A stretch of 64,000 bases of DNA from Antennarius striatus. Taxonomy: Eukaryota; Chordata; Actinopteri; Lophiiformes; Antennariidae. Position numbers and translations under genes: made by a program. Shown one piece after another: positions 31,082 through 44,200 of this stretch. Under the pieces are notes generated by a model that did not search any database, had not been told where the DNA came from, and worked only from the letters and a program-made list of their open reading frames with translations. The stretch is from assembly GCF_040054535.1 (NCBI RefSeq), contig NC_090784.1:11288501-11352500 (forward strand), in the 5' to 3' direction. Each line of letters begins with the position of its first letter. The stretch's first letter is position 1.

Positions 31082-33676
31082 TCATTGAGTCTTCAATTTC
31101 TTGATGTGCATTCCAGACTCTCGCTTCCTAGCTTTGGGAGTGTATCGCCTGGTTGAAATGAACAAAGGCACAACAGTCACTTGGAAGTATACAGCACAGG
31201 AAGTGTTTGTGCTGTCGAAACATCTTATTGCACTGATGTAAGAATCACACTTAACTCTAAAGCAATTGGGCTGTTTCTCGGGTTTACTGTTTTATTAGTT
31301 TTTTCACAGAAGAATACATGAAATTAAAAACTGTAGAAAATTCGCTTTGGTTTAAAGATGTGTATTTTGTGTATGGAGAGTCCTACCTTCGTTGGTAGAG
31401 ATACAGGAAAAAGAGGAGCTCGTCTCTGAAGCAGGAAAGTTGATGAGGAGAAGAAAGGATTTTAGCGGAAAAGAAAAAGGAGGCACAGGAGCAGAAATCT
31501 GTGATCAGCGTGTTCACTCCCTGTTGGGACAGGAGAGAATGGACTCATTAATAAGACACAAGTATTAGTTATTTTTCAAGATGCTTTCTGAAAATACTAA
31601 ACGACTGAATTGAAAATCTAATATAAGAGGGTATATAACATTTCTACATAGTTCCCTCAAAAAGGTTTGAATCTGCTGCACACAGAACTCACAACTCAAC
31701 AAAAAGTGCAAATAAACAAAACAGGCAAATAAACAGGCATATTCAGCATATCCACTGCTAATACAATGCAACAAAAATACATTTATAAGTATCGAACGTC
31801 TATGACATTTTAAAATCTCTGGTGCTTATCAACAAAAATGAGCATGTCCTAGTTTATCCTTTTTGTGACTCCTTATTTGTAATATGACTGCCTCTTGGAT
31901 TGTGCTGTGTCTACAGTACATATGTGCCAATGTGATCAAGTTGAAGAAGGCGGGTGCATGTAGTTAGATGAGCCAGATGTTCACACTCACTCTGTACATC
32001 AAGACTGCCCCTTGCAGGTGGTTCACAGACTGCAGCTGATCCAGATAGAGATAGAGGACAACAGAGAAGTCAGAGAGAGCAGAAGCCAGTTCATACAACG
32101 ATTTACAATGGTTTGTATGATTAGCATTAGTTGCCAGACAGACCTTGTAGTTGATGAAAAGCTGTGGGGCCATAGACAAGAATCCAAAGGCATACACTCC
32201 TGAGAGGAAGAAGAGAGGCGCAGAGTCAATACAGCACAAGTCAATAAAAATATATACTGTAGAATGCAATAAATTACACTGAAAATGATGGATGAAGTTG
32301 TTTCAGTCATAACAACTGATGTAAATCAACTTACCAGTCACCAGAGTGTTCATCAACCAAGAAAAGTAACTGTTAAGAAAATGGAATTTATCTTTAGTAC
32401 AGCAATCGTAAGTGTTTTTAGTCATTTAGAGTACTACAGTAGATGGATGAGTCTGGACTGAAATATTACCAAGTAGAGCAGAGTGTGTGCCATTTATCAT
32501 AAATAAAAAGTACTAACAGAGCACATAACTAATCAGTACCGTTGTAACTAAATGGGAAATGTGACAGTGTCTTAATTTTAATGTCCCAGATCAACACTAA
32601 TATGGAAGCTTGCATGGAACAGTGCTGTTGTCCATATCTTTATTGTGAGTGCCATCATTTTGTGTTTAATTCTACTGGTTAAATGCTGTATGATCCTGAC
32701 TACAAATCCATGACCATGCATTATTTTTCTTTTATGCATTGCCACTTGAGTCAAGACCCAACCTTAAACAAAATTTCATCAAAATCCTTGGAGAGATTTT
32801 ATAGAAATGTTGCAGCAAAACATACAAACATGGGAGAGCATATAAGATGACACGCATTAGAGGTAAAACATGAAATGTCTGTCAGTGATTATCTCACCTC
32901 TTCTGGCGTAAGTAGGCCAGTGAGAAAATAGCTCCACTGATGCACAGAGGATAGACCAAGTAGGACACATATGATGACGCCTGGAGAGAAATCCACACTG
33001 AAAATATCAAGGCAGATAATGATAGCAGAACTGAAACAACAACAGAATAAACAGAAACAAGCTGATACCTCTGTATCATACTCCACTGTCTTTCTTTCTT
33101 CGTCATCCATCTTTACCTATATAGCAATGGTGAAGACAGTCTTAGATGAAATCGCACACATTAAAACCACCATAACATGATGGCTAAACTCTAACACACT
33201 CACATGGAGTTTGGAGTTTTTCAACTGTGGCTGGATATTGAAGACTTTAAAGACCTTCCACACCTGCCGGAATGACAACTTAGTTTTGACTGTAATTTAA
33301 CTCTCAACATAGAAGTGCACCATGTACCTCTACACATGCTCCCAGTCCGACAGGAAGCAGAACTAGCAAACTGGTCTGTTCTAGCAGATGGAGAAAAATC
33401 AGCAGCATGCTGAGACAACGCCACAAAACTAGAAACAGAAGAAGTAGAAGGAAGCATCAGGCCCCAAAGCGAACCATTGTCCACGGGCTGAATCAAAACT
33501 AAAATTTATTGTCATTAATAACCCTAACCCTACAATGCAGTGCACAATTAGTTTAATGTTTAAGCTTGCATACTTGTATTTTCTTACCAGTGTTCCTTGA
33601 CATCCCCCCCATGGTCTTCTTCTTTCTCCATGAGCTGATGTCATTTTTAAGAGCCAGGAATTCACAGATGAGCTGT

Positions 33677-33713
<37 letters not shown>

Positions 33714-35376
33714 GAGATTTATTAAATGATTCATGAAGGACATTCTGTGTGACATTGTAAAATCTTACTTGTAGAGCTGTGATGAGTGCAGTCACTACCA
33801 ACAGGTACAGATTGGAGCCCACCAGTGTTTCTTTTATCTCATCTACATACTCCTCTGTGAAACCTGCGTGAACAAATAAATGGACACAGAATTCAGTTCT
33901 CTTGATTAAGTTACGTGACAACCCAAAAAATCTGTTATTTTATTTTCTCACCAAATTGTTCCAAGGAATAAACCACATCCTGTAAATGTACCCAGAACCT
34001 GAAGCCCCGTAGAGAGATCCCCTCATAGGACACAGTCAGAGGAAGTTCTGCATCTCTGCTGCTGATCTCCTATGATCATATGGATGCATAAATTCCAGGA
34101 CATTGTCAGTTCAGTATTAACACAGCATTTATGAGATGAAGTTTGAGTGTGAAAGCGTCCCACCATGAGGTCTTTCATTCTAAAGCTGAGCTCATCAACC
34201 AGCAGCAGAGGAAGGTACATCAACTGTTGTTCATACTGAGAGCTGCAAAACGAGGAAAAAAGAGAGTTGCATTCAAACATGTACATGAGAGCTCTGGGCC
34301 AAACGCTTATTTACTTGCTGGGGGACTTGAATGAACAAATATTACTTAAATTACATTTGTTTACACAGTGAAAAATGGTTAAGCCTCCATTACAACAGTA
34401 TTTCTACAGAATAGCAAACCTATTGGTAAAGCTGCAGCACATTATACAATTTCAAAATGATAACAAATATTTCACCCATGACCATACAGCACTTGTTTTT
34501 TTGTATTTTATAATAACATTTGTTTATACGTAATAATTTTTAAAAAATCAACATTACTTAATGATAAACTCCCTAAAATATGCAACTTGATGCAGCAGGC
34601 TGCAAACAGGAAATCCTTTATTTGAAGTCTGAGAACCAGTGATCTATAATGTAGAATGTTTGGAATATAATGGATCCTTCACAGACATCTCCGGCGATAA
34701 GTGTGACATGTCAGTAACACACTGAAATCAACTTCAATACAGTAGTCATCACAACCTTCAAAACCAACCACAGCTGTGCATTATACTTAAGAACCCTCGT
34801 TTCATGTTCTGTTATAAATGAATTAGATTTAAAAACAAGAAGAACAGAATGTGAGCATGTGTTTGATAATCTGACAAACATCCCGACGTGTACTGATGGA
34901 AGGTGGCAATAAGGCCGATTTCAGCCACAGACTGTCTAACTAACACTCTCATGTAGCGCCGCACATCACTAGGCAGCGCCGCCTTGTTGAAGGTGAAGTC
35001 CTCTGACATCACAGTGATTGGCAGGCGAGGTTTCCAATGGGATACAGGATTCTCTGATCTTGGCCTCAGCCTCTGAAGGAGCACAAAAATCATATTTGCA
35101 GCAGGACTGTGTTCTCAATATTCACAATATATAGCATGACTACGTCAGACAGTGAGTAACAATTTACCTACAGTATAATAATTTACCTTCATGTCTCTCT
35201 GCTCCACAGTGTGTGTGGGAGTAATGTAGGTGGTGAGCTGAGCTGCGTAGTGGACTTCTCTGCTATCCTCCAGGGGTGAAATGCCAGCTTTGTGAACATA
35301 CACAACTGCATACAAAGAGCCATTAGCTCTAGTCTGCTGTGGTAGTGAGACATTGACCTGCCTACAATGAGAGAGA

Positions 35377-35464
<88 letters not shown>

Positions 35465-36518
35465 TAGTCAAATGAGAAAAGGCAGTGAGACAGCAAGTTA
35501 ATACAACCTGCCTCAGACATACATTTTTTCCTCTGAATAATGCTTACCAATATGATTGCGCTACTGCATTTTCAAAACCTCTGTATCTCCAGTGTCAGTG
35601 ATAGCAGTCCTTTAACAGTAATGAGTAGGAAGTCTTATCTGACCAGTAGATGTGCCAACATGTTATTAAACCCACCTGTTAAATCTAGAGAGTGGATCAA
35701 ATGGGTCTATTTTTACAACGAGGTTGAGTTGGCTGTTGTCTGGCACAAGGCAGGTGAAGACACTCAGCTAGATGACACAAAGAAGAAGAGATTGAAATCT
35801 TTTGACTTTTAGAAAAAGCTCTGTGTACATACTGAGATGCAACTGTAAATGGCAAAGAAAAAAATTATTAGAAAACATATATAGCCTACTCCATGTTGAA
35901 TGATTATCTCACTATTTTAGGTGAAGCTGAGGTTACTGCTCCAGGAGTATAAATGTGTACAGAGTGCAATCCTCTAATTTAATCACAAAAAATCAATTTA
36001 CAGAAGAAAAAAAAAGTCCAACAAAGCATATTTATCCAAAAAAACTGTGCAAAGTGACCCAGAGAGAGGACTAGAGAGAGGACTGTAATTCGAAAACCCC
36101 CAGAAGACAGGAAATCACAAATGAATAAACAAATGAAAAAGAAAGCTCAAGACAAGACAAAACCACTCTACTGCAAAGTCAGATAAGAAATAAACAAACA
36201 CAAAAACCCAGGATCATGACAAAATCACACATAAGCTCCAGAAATGCTACGTTTTACCTATGTAAAATTTAACTTTCACATACTCAGCAAGCTCCAATAT
36301 TATTCAATGCTTTGTGTCAATAATATAATTTAGATAATAAAACACATACAACGCAGTGTCATTGTTGTAGTTAACACACTTTTGCACATACTGACTGGTT
36401 GACTCCAGTCAGTAAATGATTGTTTCTTTAAAAGGTTAGTTCCTCTGTAGTATTTTATAATTACTGTAAAATGCAACACAATACAAATGTATAAGTCGAA
36501 TTGCATTTGTTATTATTA

Positions 36519-36582
<64 letters not shown>

Positions 36583-37168
36583 GGTATTGTTGTTGTCATA
36601 CATATGCAAGGTATGACTTTCATGCAATAAAAATATACTGAGGTTTTCATGGTACATGCTGAAAACTTCATTTTTATTGGGATGAATATCTCTACAGTGT
36701 ATATGTTTACCCATCCAGTTGTTGTCATTTAGACAGCAATACTGTTGGCCGTACGACGGAGAAGGCCAAGCACACATAACGCATATGCAACACAACAAAA
36801 CACATTTCAAACATGCAGCAGGTATTCGAGAGAAAGAAAAAAACAACAGCCGTCAGGCTCTTGTTTGTGTTTACATCATGGTGGCCGTGGAGCGAAAAGC
36901 GCGTCTAAACCTGATTTATTGTATCTGCCTAGATTATCTAGGACAATGAGAGACTGGGTCTGCCAACCTGCAGTCTTGGTCTTGCTGCGAGGTAGGAGGC
37001 GATGCAGAGCTCTCCTGTGTCCCCATCACAGGCTCTGGTGTTGAGGAAGCCGTAGATCAGCCAGACGGTGTGGAGCATGTAAACCACAAACACCCCCAGC
37101 AGCAGTTTCGCGATAGAGCATCGTTTAGCGCCACTGCTGCCCGGTTTGGTGTAACAAGACGGTAACAT
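31082..37168 (-). CDS. clptm1l: CLPTM1-like protein (cleft lip and palate transmembrane protein 1-like)
   Basis: CLPTM1L is a multi-pass endoplasmic reticulum protein of the CLPTM1 family, reported to scramble glucosaminyl-phosphatidylinositol during GPI-anchor synthesis. Seventeen exons, 5' to 3' on the minus strand: 37168-36968, 35767-35676, 35361-35187, 35072-34945, 34242-34164, 34069-33952, 33863-33769, 33672-33588, 33428-33328, 33263-33204, 33116-33069, 32980-32898, 32369-32335, 32199-32144, 32035-31991, 31520-31387 and 31148-31082. All phases agree and predict 533 aa (human 538). The N-terminal signal-anchor is AKLLLGVFVVYMLHTVW. Luminal signatures are NPVSHWKPRLPITV and ELPLTVSYEGISLRGFRFWV. 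Membrane segments follow near residues 280-300, 325-360, 400-420 and 433-452. The C-terminus is basic (KARKRE...IKKLKTQ). The start was chosen to match the family's short N-terminal tail. The stretch after residue 452 is unusually diverged. It is head-to-head with mrs2. Confidence 0.92.
33679..33709. repeat. (CA)n in clptm1l intron
   Basis: Short dinucleotide tract a few bases upstream (in gene sense) of the exon 33672-33588 acceptor, replacing the usual polypyrimidine tract by (TG)n on the coding strand. Confidence 0.9.
35368..35462. repeat. (GA)n microsatellite in clptm1l intron
   Basis: Nearly pure GA tract immediately upstream, in gene sense, of the exon 35361-35187 acceptor. On the coding strand it is a long (TC)n that acts as the polypyrimidine tract. 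Confidence 0.95.
35768..36967. other. clptm1l first intron
   Basis: No exon seen. It contains the (TTA)n tract at 36509-36582. Confidence 0.7.
36509..36582. repeat. (TTA)n trinucleotide repeat
   Basis: About 24 TTA units. The poly-Ile frame across it is an artefact. Confidence 0.97.
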
Positions 37169-38249
37169 GACACTAATGAAAAGAAAATACCAGTAATGTA
37201 AGAACAATGGTCGCGATCTGGTGTAATCCGAAAAGGTTTACAACCGGATCTGCGTCCGCGCAATGAAAGCCGTCTTCTGTATCTACACAATCCATCCGTC
37301 TGCGTCCATCTGAGGAGCAGGTGCGTAAAAACGTGTGCAGCTGTACCGGGGCAAGGGGCGCTGAGGCGCATTATCTGAAAATGTATACATGATGCATGAA
37401 ATGTCAGTAAAATGTAGTGGATCCGTATTTCTTCATTAAAACGAGGAGAGTAGCTTTCTAGTGCTAAAAACGAAGCACTTCCAAAATACCTTAAAGTCAT
37501 ATTTCAATACCTACCAAAAATAATGTAAACTATTATTGGGCAAATATATATAATTCATGGATTCAAGTTTGATATATCACCGCTTTGAAGCGGGATTTAA
37601 TTAATTTGAATCCTGCTCCTAAGCTTCTACAGTTAATATCTTTATTTTTTTGCTTATTTATAATTTTTTTGCATAGAATTTTTTCTGTTCTTGATTTACG
37701 TCGGTAAGTGATCTTCTCAACTAGAGACGATCTTGGTAGTTGAAGCGGTGCATTATGGTCCGAAACAGTCTTGTGTTTGAGTTCTTTCCACTATGCTAAC
37801 CTGCGCAAAAACAATCTATTATTATCTTAAACATGAGCTGAACTAGTGTTGTGCTTTAGTCTGTAACTGTCGGCGGGTAACTGGGTGAAGCTTATCGTAT
37901 TCTCCTTTACTGTCATTAAGTATTTCAAATGATAATGACGAGGGCGCACATGCTAGTTTACTAACACAACTCCGCAGCTCTCTGACAGCTGAAGGGAGTT
38001 AGCAGACGGGCTCGGCAGCGTTAACCAGTATTCCATCTGCATTTGACCCGTGGTTGTGGACAGTCAAACTAGTATTTTCGCGAACAGACACGTGGCTCCT
38101 AACGACATGGCTCCAAAGACTGAAGGGTTACAAACACTTTGCTTCTTCCCATTGCTAACTCTGTCCTCTTGAGACCACTGTTTGTTCTTGGCTGTTGTGT
38201 TCTGGTTGGAAGACCTCGCTGGGGCGCTGATCTCCACGTCGGTCTCATC
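37169..38249. promoter_or_regulatory. Shared 5' region between clptm1l and mrs2
   Basis: The two genes diverge from this 1.08-kb interval between start codons. CpG is locally richer at 37200-37370 and 37910-38110 than in the surrounding AT-rich DNA. This fits two promoters or one bidirectional region. No TATA box was recognised. An upstream open frame for mrs2 lies at 38107-38172. Confidence 0.45.
38107..38172 (+). other. Upstream open reading frame in mrs2 leader
   Basis: ATG at 38107 in the context CGACATGG (G at +4) opens a 21-codon frame ending TGA at 38170-38172, 77 bp before the mrs2 ATG. If it lies within the transcript it would lower mrs2 initiation. Transcription start is not known. 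Confidence 0.45.
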
Positions 38250-41200
38250 ATGGCAGGTTATGTGAAGACTCTGTCTCGTAATGGCCTGGAGGTCAAGCTA
38301 CGCCGGGTGCTGCTGACCGGATGTATTAACTGTGCCGGGATGTGTCTCCCATTCAATGGAAGCTTTTTTCCAAAGCGTCGTTGCAGTTCTATTTTCTCCT
38401 CAAGACTTGGTGCGATCGGAACCTTCATGCTTTGCGGTATTCGTACAGCAGTCTGTCCGCTGAGGTCTGCTGCTACATCTGGAACTATTAAACCCAGATT
38501 GAACGCCTACAGTGAGGTGGTATCAAGAACGCCAGTGACGTCTGGATGTCAACACAGAAGATCTCAGTCTGCGACGTGGAGAAATGAGAAGCTGCTAAAA
38601 CAAGTTGCACCGGGCCCCGGTAAGTGTCACTCCGTGACTTCACAATGCATGTTTACATCTTCTGTCCTGTAATAATAAAACATTGTTTTGTAGGTCTCCA
38701 TCATTAATATTGTTAGCTGTCTATTACTGATCACTGGGGGAGTTATTGTCGATCATCTTAAACCGCTTATTATGACATTATGGCATGGATCCAATTTCGC
38801 ATGACGGATTTGCACAAGCCACCATGGGAATACCTTGTGTAGCTACTTAACTTTAAGTATTAACTCTTTTCAGGAGCTTGAGACATGTTATTGAGAGCGC
38901 ATACCCAAACACACATACCCACACATTGGTGGATGTGTGTGTTTGGTGATTTTTGTTTCAGAAATACGTCATGCAAATGTAAAAATAAGTCTTGGTTTTT
39001 ATCAGTATATCAAATATGGCATCAACTTTACATTATCAAATTTTAATCGATGTTTGGTATTCTGACATGCTATTACAGTATCCTCTTCCTCTCCTCCATA
39101 ATGCTTATCGGATATCTGGTTGGATAATTTAAATATTCCCCTTTACGTGTGGTTTAAAATCTTTTTTTCTTTTTAGTGTCCTTCGTCCGCCACAGAGTGA
39201 CCGATGCCTGCGTTTCAAGTGTGTCTCCATTTTTTGTAGTGGTAAGGCACAGAACTTTTCACCACTTTACATTACTGCCAGTCTCTGGATTGAACATCTA
39301 TATTACAATGCAATAATGTAACTATGGTGCCTGCTGCACTTTGCGAGTAGCACCCAAAATTTATGGAGTTCAAACTATATTTCAAGAGGTGTCAGTTTGC
39401 CTCCACGGTGTCCTTGAGATGGCAACGTCCCCACCAAGTTGCTCATTGGGAACAACAAAGATGTAGCTGTCTGCCACTCTTCCATCGTCCTCTCTGTATT
39501 TGCATGCCTACAGGTCCCTTCTGTGTGTGTGTGTGTAAATGTACATAAAATATCGTCAAAATTTTATTCAATATTTGATTCATTCAATCATGCAAGGAGG
39601 ATATAACCTTTTATGTATCTCTTTTTTTTTTTTTTACAATACCACACAAAGACCATATGTTCATATATTTCCTAATTGTTAAACACAAAAACAAGAAGAA
39701 TATTTAAAGCAATTGAGTTTATTATTAATTTGTTTTATTTAGAACATTTTTTCAACAAAAGTGTAGGTTGAAGATGTATGTTTGTTCAATGTCAGTAATC
39801 AAACTCCTGATTATTCCACAGATGAAATTTGACAAAGAGGGAAATGTGACAACATTTGGTAAGTGTTGGAAAATAAATTGGCTTTGATTCATTTACATTG
39901 AAGAGAGAATCAGGGGTTGTTTTTTTTTGAAGACTTATGTTTATTGTCCTGGTGGGATACTTTTTTCTTAACAGAGAAGAAGAAAACAGAACTGTGCCAG
40001 GAGCTTAGTCTTCAGGCACGAGACCTTCGCTTTCAGCACGCTACCAGCCTCACTGCCAGAAACAGCTGCATTATCATACGAATGGAGGTATGCTCCTTTC
40101 TCTTATTAGCACTCTGTGATTGATGGGACAATTTCCTGCACCAAATAAACTCACGTTAAGCTCATCTTTGATGTGGGTGATGATTAGGAGATCTTGTGGC
40201 TCTGAGTCTTACCTAAATTTCTCCTGACAATGCCACATTCATGACAAATCAGAAATTATATAAAATTAGGAACACTTCAGAAATGTGTCATCATATTGTG
40301 CTCCAGTATCTCTAGTTGTATTTGTTCAGATTATTTTAAGAAATACGTAAATTAAATCTGTAAGTTTAATGCATAAGCTAACATTTAAAGTAAAACCAGA
40401 GAAAATTTTACATCCGAGGACAATCTCTATCCCGTAGTACAATCAACTGTCCTCCCGAGGGCGTTCTGGAGTAGGTGTAGTGGAAGATGCAAGAGTCCTC
40501 ACGGCTTCTCATCGAACATAGTGGTTCGGTGATCTCTTGTTTGAGCTCCACCATCCTTACAGTGAGGTAGCCACACTCTTCGTCACACCTGAGGAAGACT
40601 GAACATGTTCAAACCAGGAAATGTCCGTGCACTTGAAAAAAATCCCAACAAATATTTTTATTTTGTAATTAATTCATATCTGAGGAAAAATTATTTAATA
40701 ACTATAAAATAAAATTGTTATAAAGAGACCAATTAACTCCTTTTCCAGGCAGTTGTTTTGAAAAATATTATGACTAAATGGCAACAAGAAAATGCTTTTT
40801 TAAATATCTTGTGAATTGTCCTATGATTTAACCAATCATTTAGTTTAGTTTTAGTTGATCCCAAAAATTTTGAGTACCTATTTACTTTTTATCATTCTGC
40901 ACACTTTTTTAAAATTATAAGTCAATTGTTCAGTCATCAAAAGAAGATACGTGTTATTTTTGTGCCCATGAATAAACCTAAAAGCACGTCTTACTTAAAC
41001 GTCTTTACACTGATATGTTTCTACAACTTAATTTCTCGTATTGCCGTTATTCTATATATAATAACCTGATTGTAGGACGAGAAAGCGGTTCTCACCTGTT
41101 CTTCTTCCTTCCTGTCCCAAATGCCCGACATTCCACACAATCTCTGTGCTGCTGGCATACACCTATACAAGTTGGGCAGTCCTCACAGGTCGCCCCCATA

Positions 41201-44200
41201 TATGGAGGAGTGCACATACATGTTCCACACTGACAAGACCCTCGACCATTACACAGCATCTGGTTGTAAGCCATACAGGTAGCAGTTTCCATGGAGCAGC
41301 TGCAGTCTTCACCCATCCAATCATCGTCACAGACACAGTTTCCACACTGGCACTTGCCATGGCCCCCGCAGATTCTGTTTGACCAGATGTTAAGTTTTAA
41401 GTATAAGTGTGCTTCTTAAATAAAGGTGAGGTCTTGAGCAGAAGCTGTTTACTATTCATCGCATACCTGTTCTGAAAGCGAGGACAGTCAAAGTTGCTGC
41501 ACTGGCAGAATTGTCCACTATATTTTTCTTCCGGTTTTTCTCTGTTGTCACACTCACAGAAGCCCTCCACACACTTCCCCCTACCACTGCATAAAGGGGC
41601 ATTTGGGCCAGAACGGCAGGCTCTTTCATCTAGAGAAAAATATGCATCTGTCTGGCATTGTTGCCCAACATAAGGACTGTAGCACTCACAGCGGCCACAC
41701 ACCAGAGCCCCGTGGCCACTGCAGCCAAGACTGTATTCCTCACGGTCTCTTGTGCAGCCACACTGACCTAAGGAAATACATTTTATTAGTTGCTTGATAA
41801 ATATTCCATTCTCAGTCTTCAGATGACTCATTTTCATCCCATCCTCCAATCAACCTACATATGTAAACACATGTCCAATTTCTTTCAGTGTCAGATTTCA
41901 TTTATAACAGCTTATCCTATGTAAGGGTCTGGGAGGGCTGGAGTTTATCTCTATAAAGAGTCTTTATGAAGAAGAATTACAAGCTACAGATAATTTAGAG
42001 TAATCGATTCACATTTAGTGCATCTTTTGTGGTGGAAGGAAACAACAACCCAGAGGGTTCAGAAATGTACAGAACATTTCTCAGGTTCTCAGATGGATTT
42101 TAACGGATAACCTTCTTTTTGTAAGGCAACAGTGCTGCCCACTACTTCAGCATAAAGTCCACTGACAAAATTAAGCCAAAATTTTCTAGACAGCAATACT
42201 ACCATCTTTGTCACCATCAACTACCCACCCATGCAACTGCCTTTTTCTTAAGGCATAATATACAAAATCTAAAAAAAAATGTAAGACTTGAGTGAAGGTC
42301 TGTGTGATTACCATGACCTCAACCCATTTTGTCAAAATGTGTTTGGCTTTTGTTTTTTCGAGCAGTCGAGTTGTCCATCTTCATGCAGTATTATGCTGAT
42401 TGTCTCATGCCCTTATAACTGGCTGTCAATGGGTTCCGAAGTTACTCACACTCCAAAGTTATGTTTAACTTCACACTCATTGGAAATTGCCTGGGTGTGA
42501 TGTAGAAACTCCATGGCCCAGTCCTGTTCTGCATCTCTTTGACACTCCCACTGGCACAGTGGACATTTCCAACATTTACCTGCACAGAGCAGAGTTTATA
42601 ACTGAAATAAATACTCTTTAAAATTCTGGACAAGTCCTGTGCACCTTCATGCTGCTGACCTGTACAACCATTGGGTTCCTATTGTCGATGGTTGTAAGTG
42701 TAATGTTGACTCCAGCTGGCAGAGGGCTGATATCCATTTTAAGCTCTGTGACTGGCTGGTCTGTAGGCATGGTGATCGTGAGAGGGAAGGACTGGCTGGC
42801 CCCTGGCCTCAAACGTAGAGAGAGCTCCTGGGGTTGGAGGAATGGGGCCTCGGCACTCATCGGCTCAGTGCTGCAGAAGTTCAGATCAACATCTCAGACA
42901 TCATTGTGGTCTTGAACCAATAATGACTGGTATTCAGTCTAAGCATCTTTAAAGTAGGAGACTTACCTGCTCTCATTCTTAAGGACCTCCACTCCACTCT
43001 GAGGGTTATACATGTACTGTTTGGGACAGCCTGCCCTCTGCAGTCCCTTTAAGGTATTACAGCGGATGCTAAAAGAAGGAGACGCACACCAAACACACTT
43101 GGGGCTGGACTGGATGCACTCATCACAGTTGGAAGCGGATTTGGGACATGTTTGTTTTTTGGTGCAGCTATGACTTATCAGAACCAGCAGCAGGAAGAGA
43201 CACAGCAGCTTCAGATCCATTCTGCATTCAGAATAACGCTTTGGGTTGATGTTCTTATTAATCAAGCCCTTGTGGGAAAACGCTGTATGTGACAAAGCAA
43301 TAATGAGTCAGCCTTAGCACATAATTACATCTCGCTTCAAAGTAGTGATGTATTGTAATTGTCAGTGTTGGTGTGTTTGTTCGTCCGTCCGTTAGTCCAC
43401 CAAATATCTTCACAACAGTTGCAGATAGAAAGATGACACAAAAAGCACATTACGCAGGCGGCAAAGGGGATGAAAATGAGATGATGTGAGGAAGGCCATA
43501 GATCAAAGCTAGTACTTTGATCAATGACAGTAGGTCAGAGCACTAGCTTTGATCATTTACCTATTCAGTGCATTATGAAAGCAGGAATGACATTTCAGGT
43601 GATATTATGGATTTGTATTGTTTATTTAGGGATTATCTTATACCTAACACTGAGTATATTGTCGAACTAAACACTATCTCTGTCTTGGCAGAAGAAACCA
43701 TAAGCCATAGAAACAGTACTTCTGTTTAAAATATAAATGAACTACTATGACTTTCAAAGTCAACTAGTAATATTCTAATATACCTGTTAACAGCATTCTG
43801 TAATGTTGATCTTATTATGCTACATAAAACATACACATCAGTTTCAGTACCTGAGGTATTGAAGGCTCTGTTCTGCAGTTGCGTCTCAGGTACAGTCTGC
43901 CTCCACTTCAGTCATATATTGGCTGGGTGTGAATGCAGCTTGAGAACTGGGATGCTTGACTCTGATCATCGCAGCAGTGTCATGTTTGGCTCTGGAGAGC
44001 AAACACAACGGTGAACTTTAGCACGCTTTGTTTCACAACAATGCTTGTTCATTGGCTACGTCTGTTGCAGCAAATATTGACGGATCAGAGTCAACTGTAT
44101 GGACCATGGTTGTCATATGTAGTTTACGTGCACAGAAAGTTTTGTGATGTTTGTATGAGTTTCAGTATTGGCAAGCATTTTCCAGGGGATTTGTGTTTTC

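Noticed and set aside
36436-36846. 136-aa minus-strand frame with poly-Ile
   Set aside because: Spans the (TTA)n repeat within the first clptm1l intron and has no family resemblance.
40408-43220. Ordinary integrin beta gene with missed beta-I exons
   Set aside because: The introns on either side of the hybrid-domain exons were read in minus frames without finding DLSYSM-type metal-site sequence, and the hybrid strands are joined within one exon.
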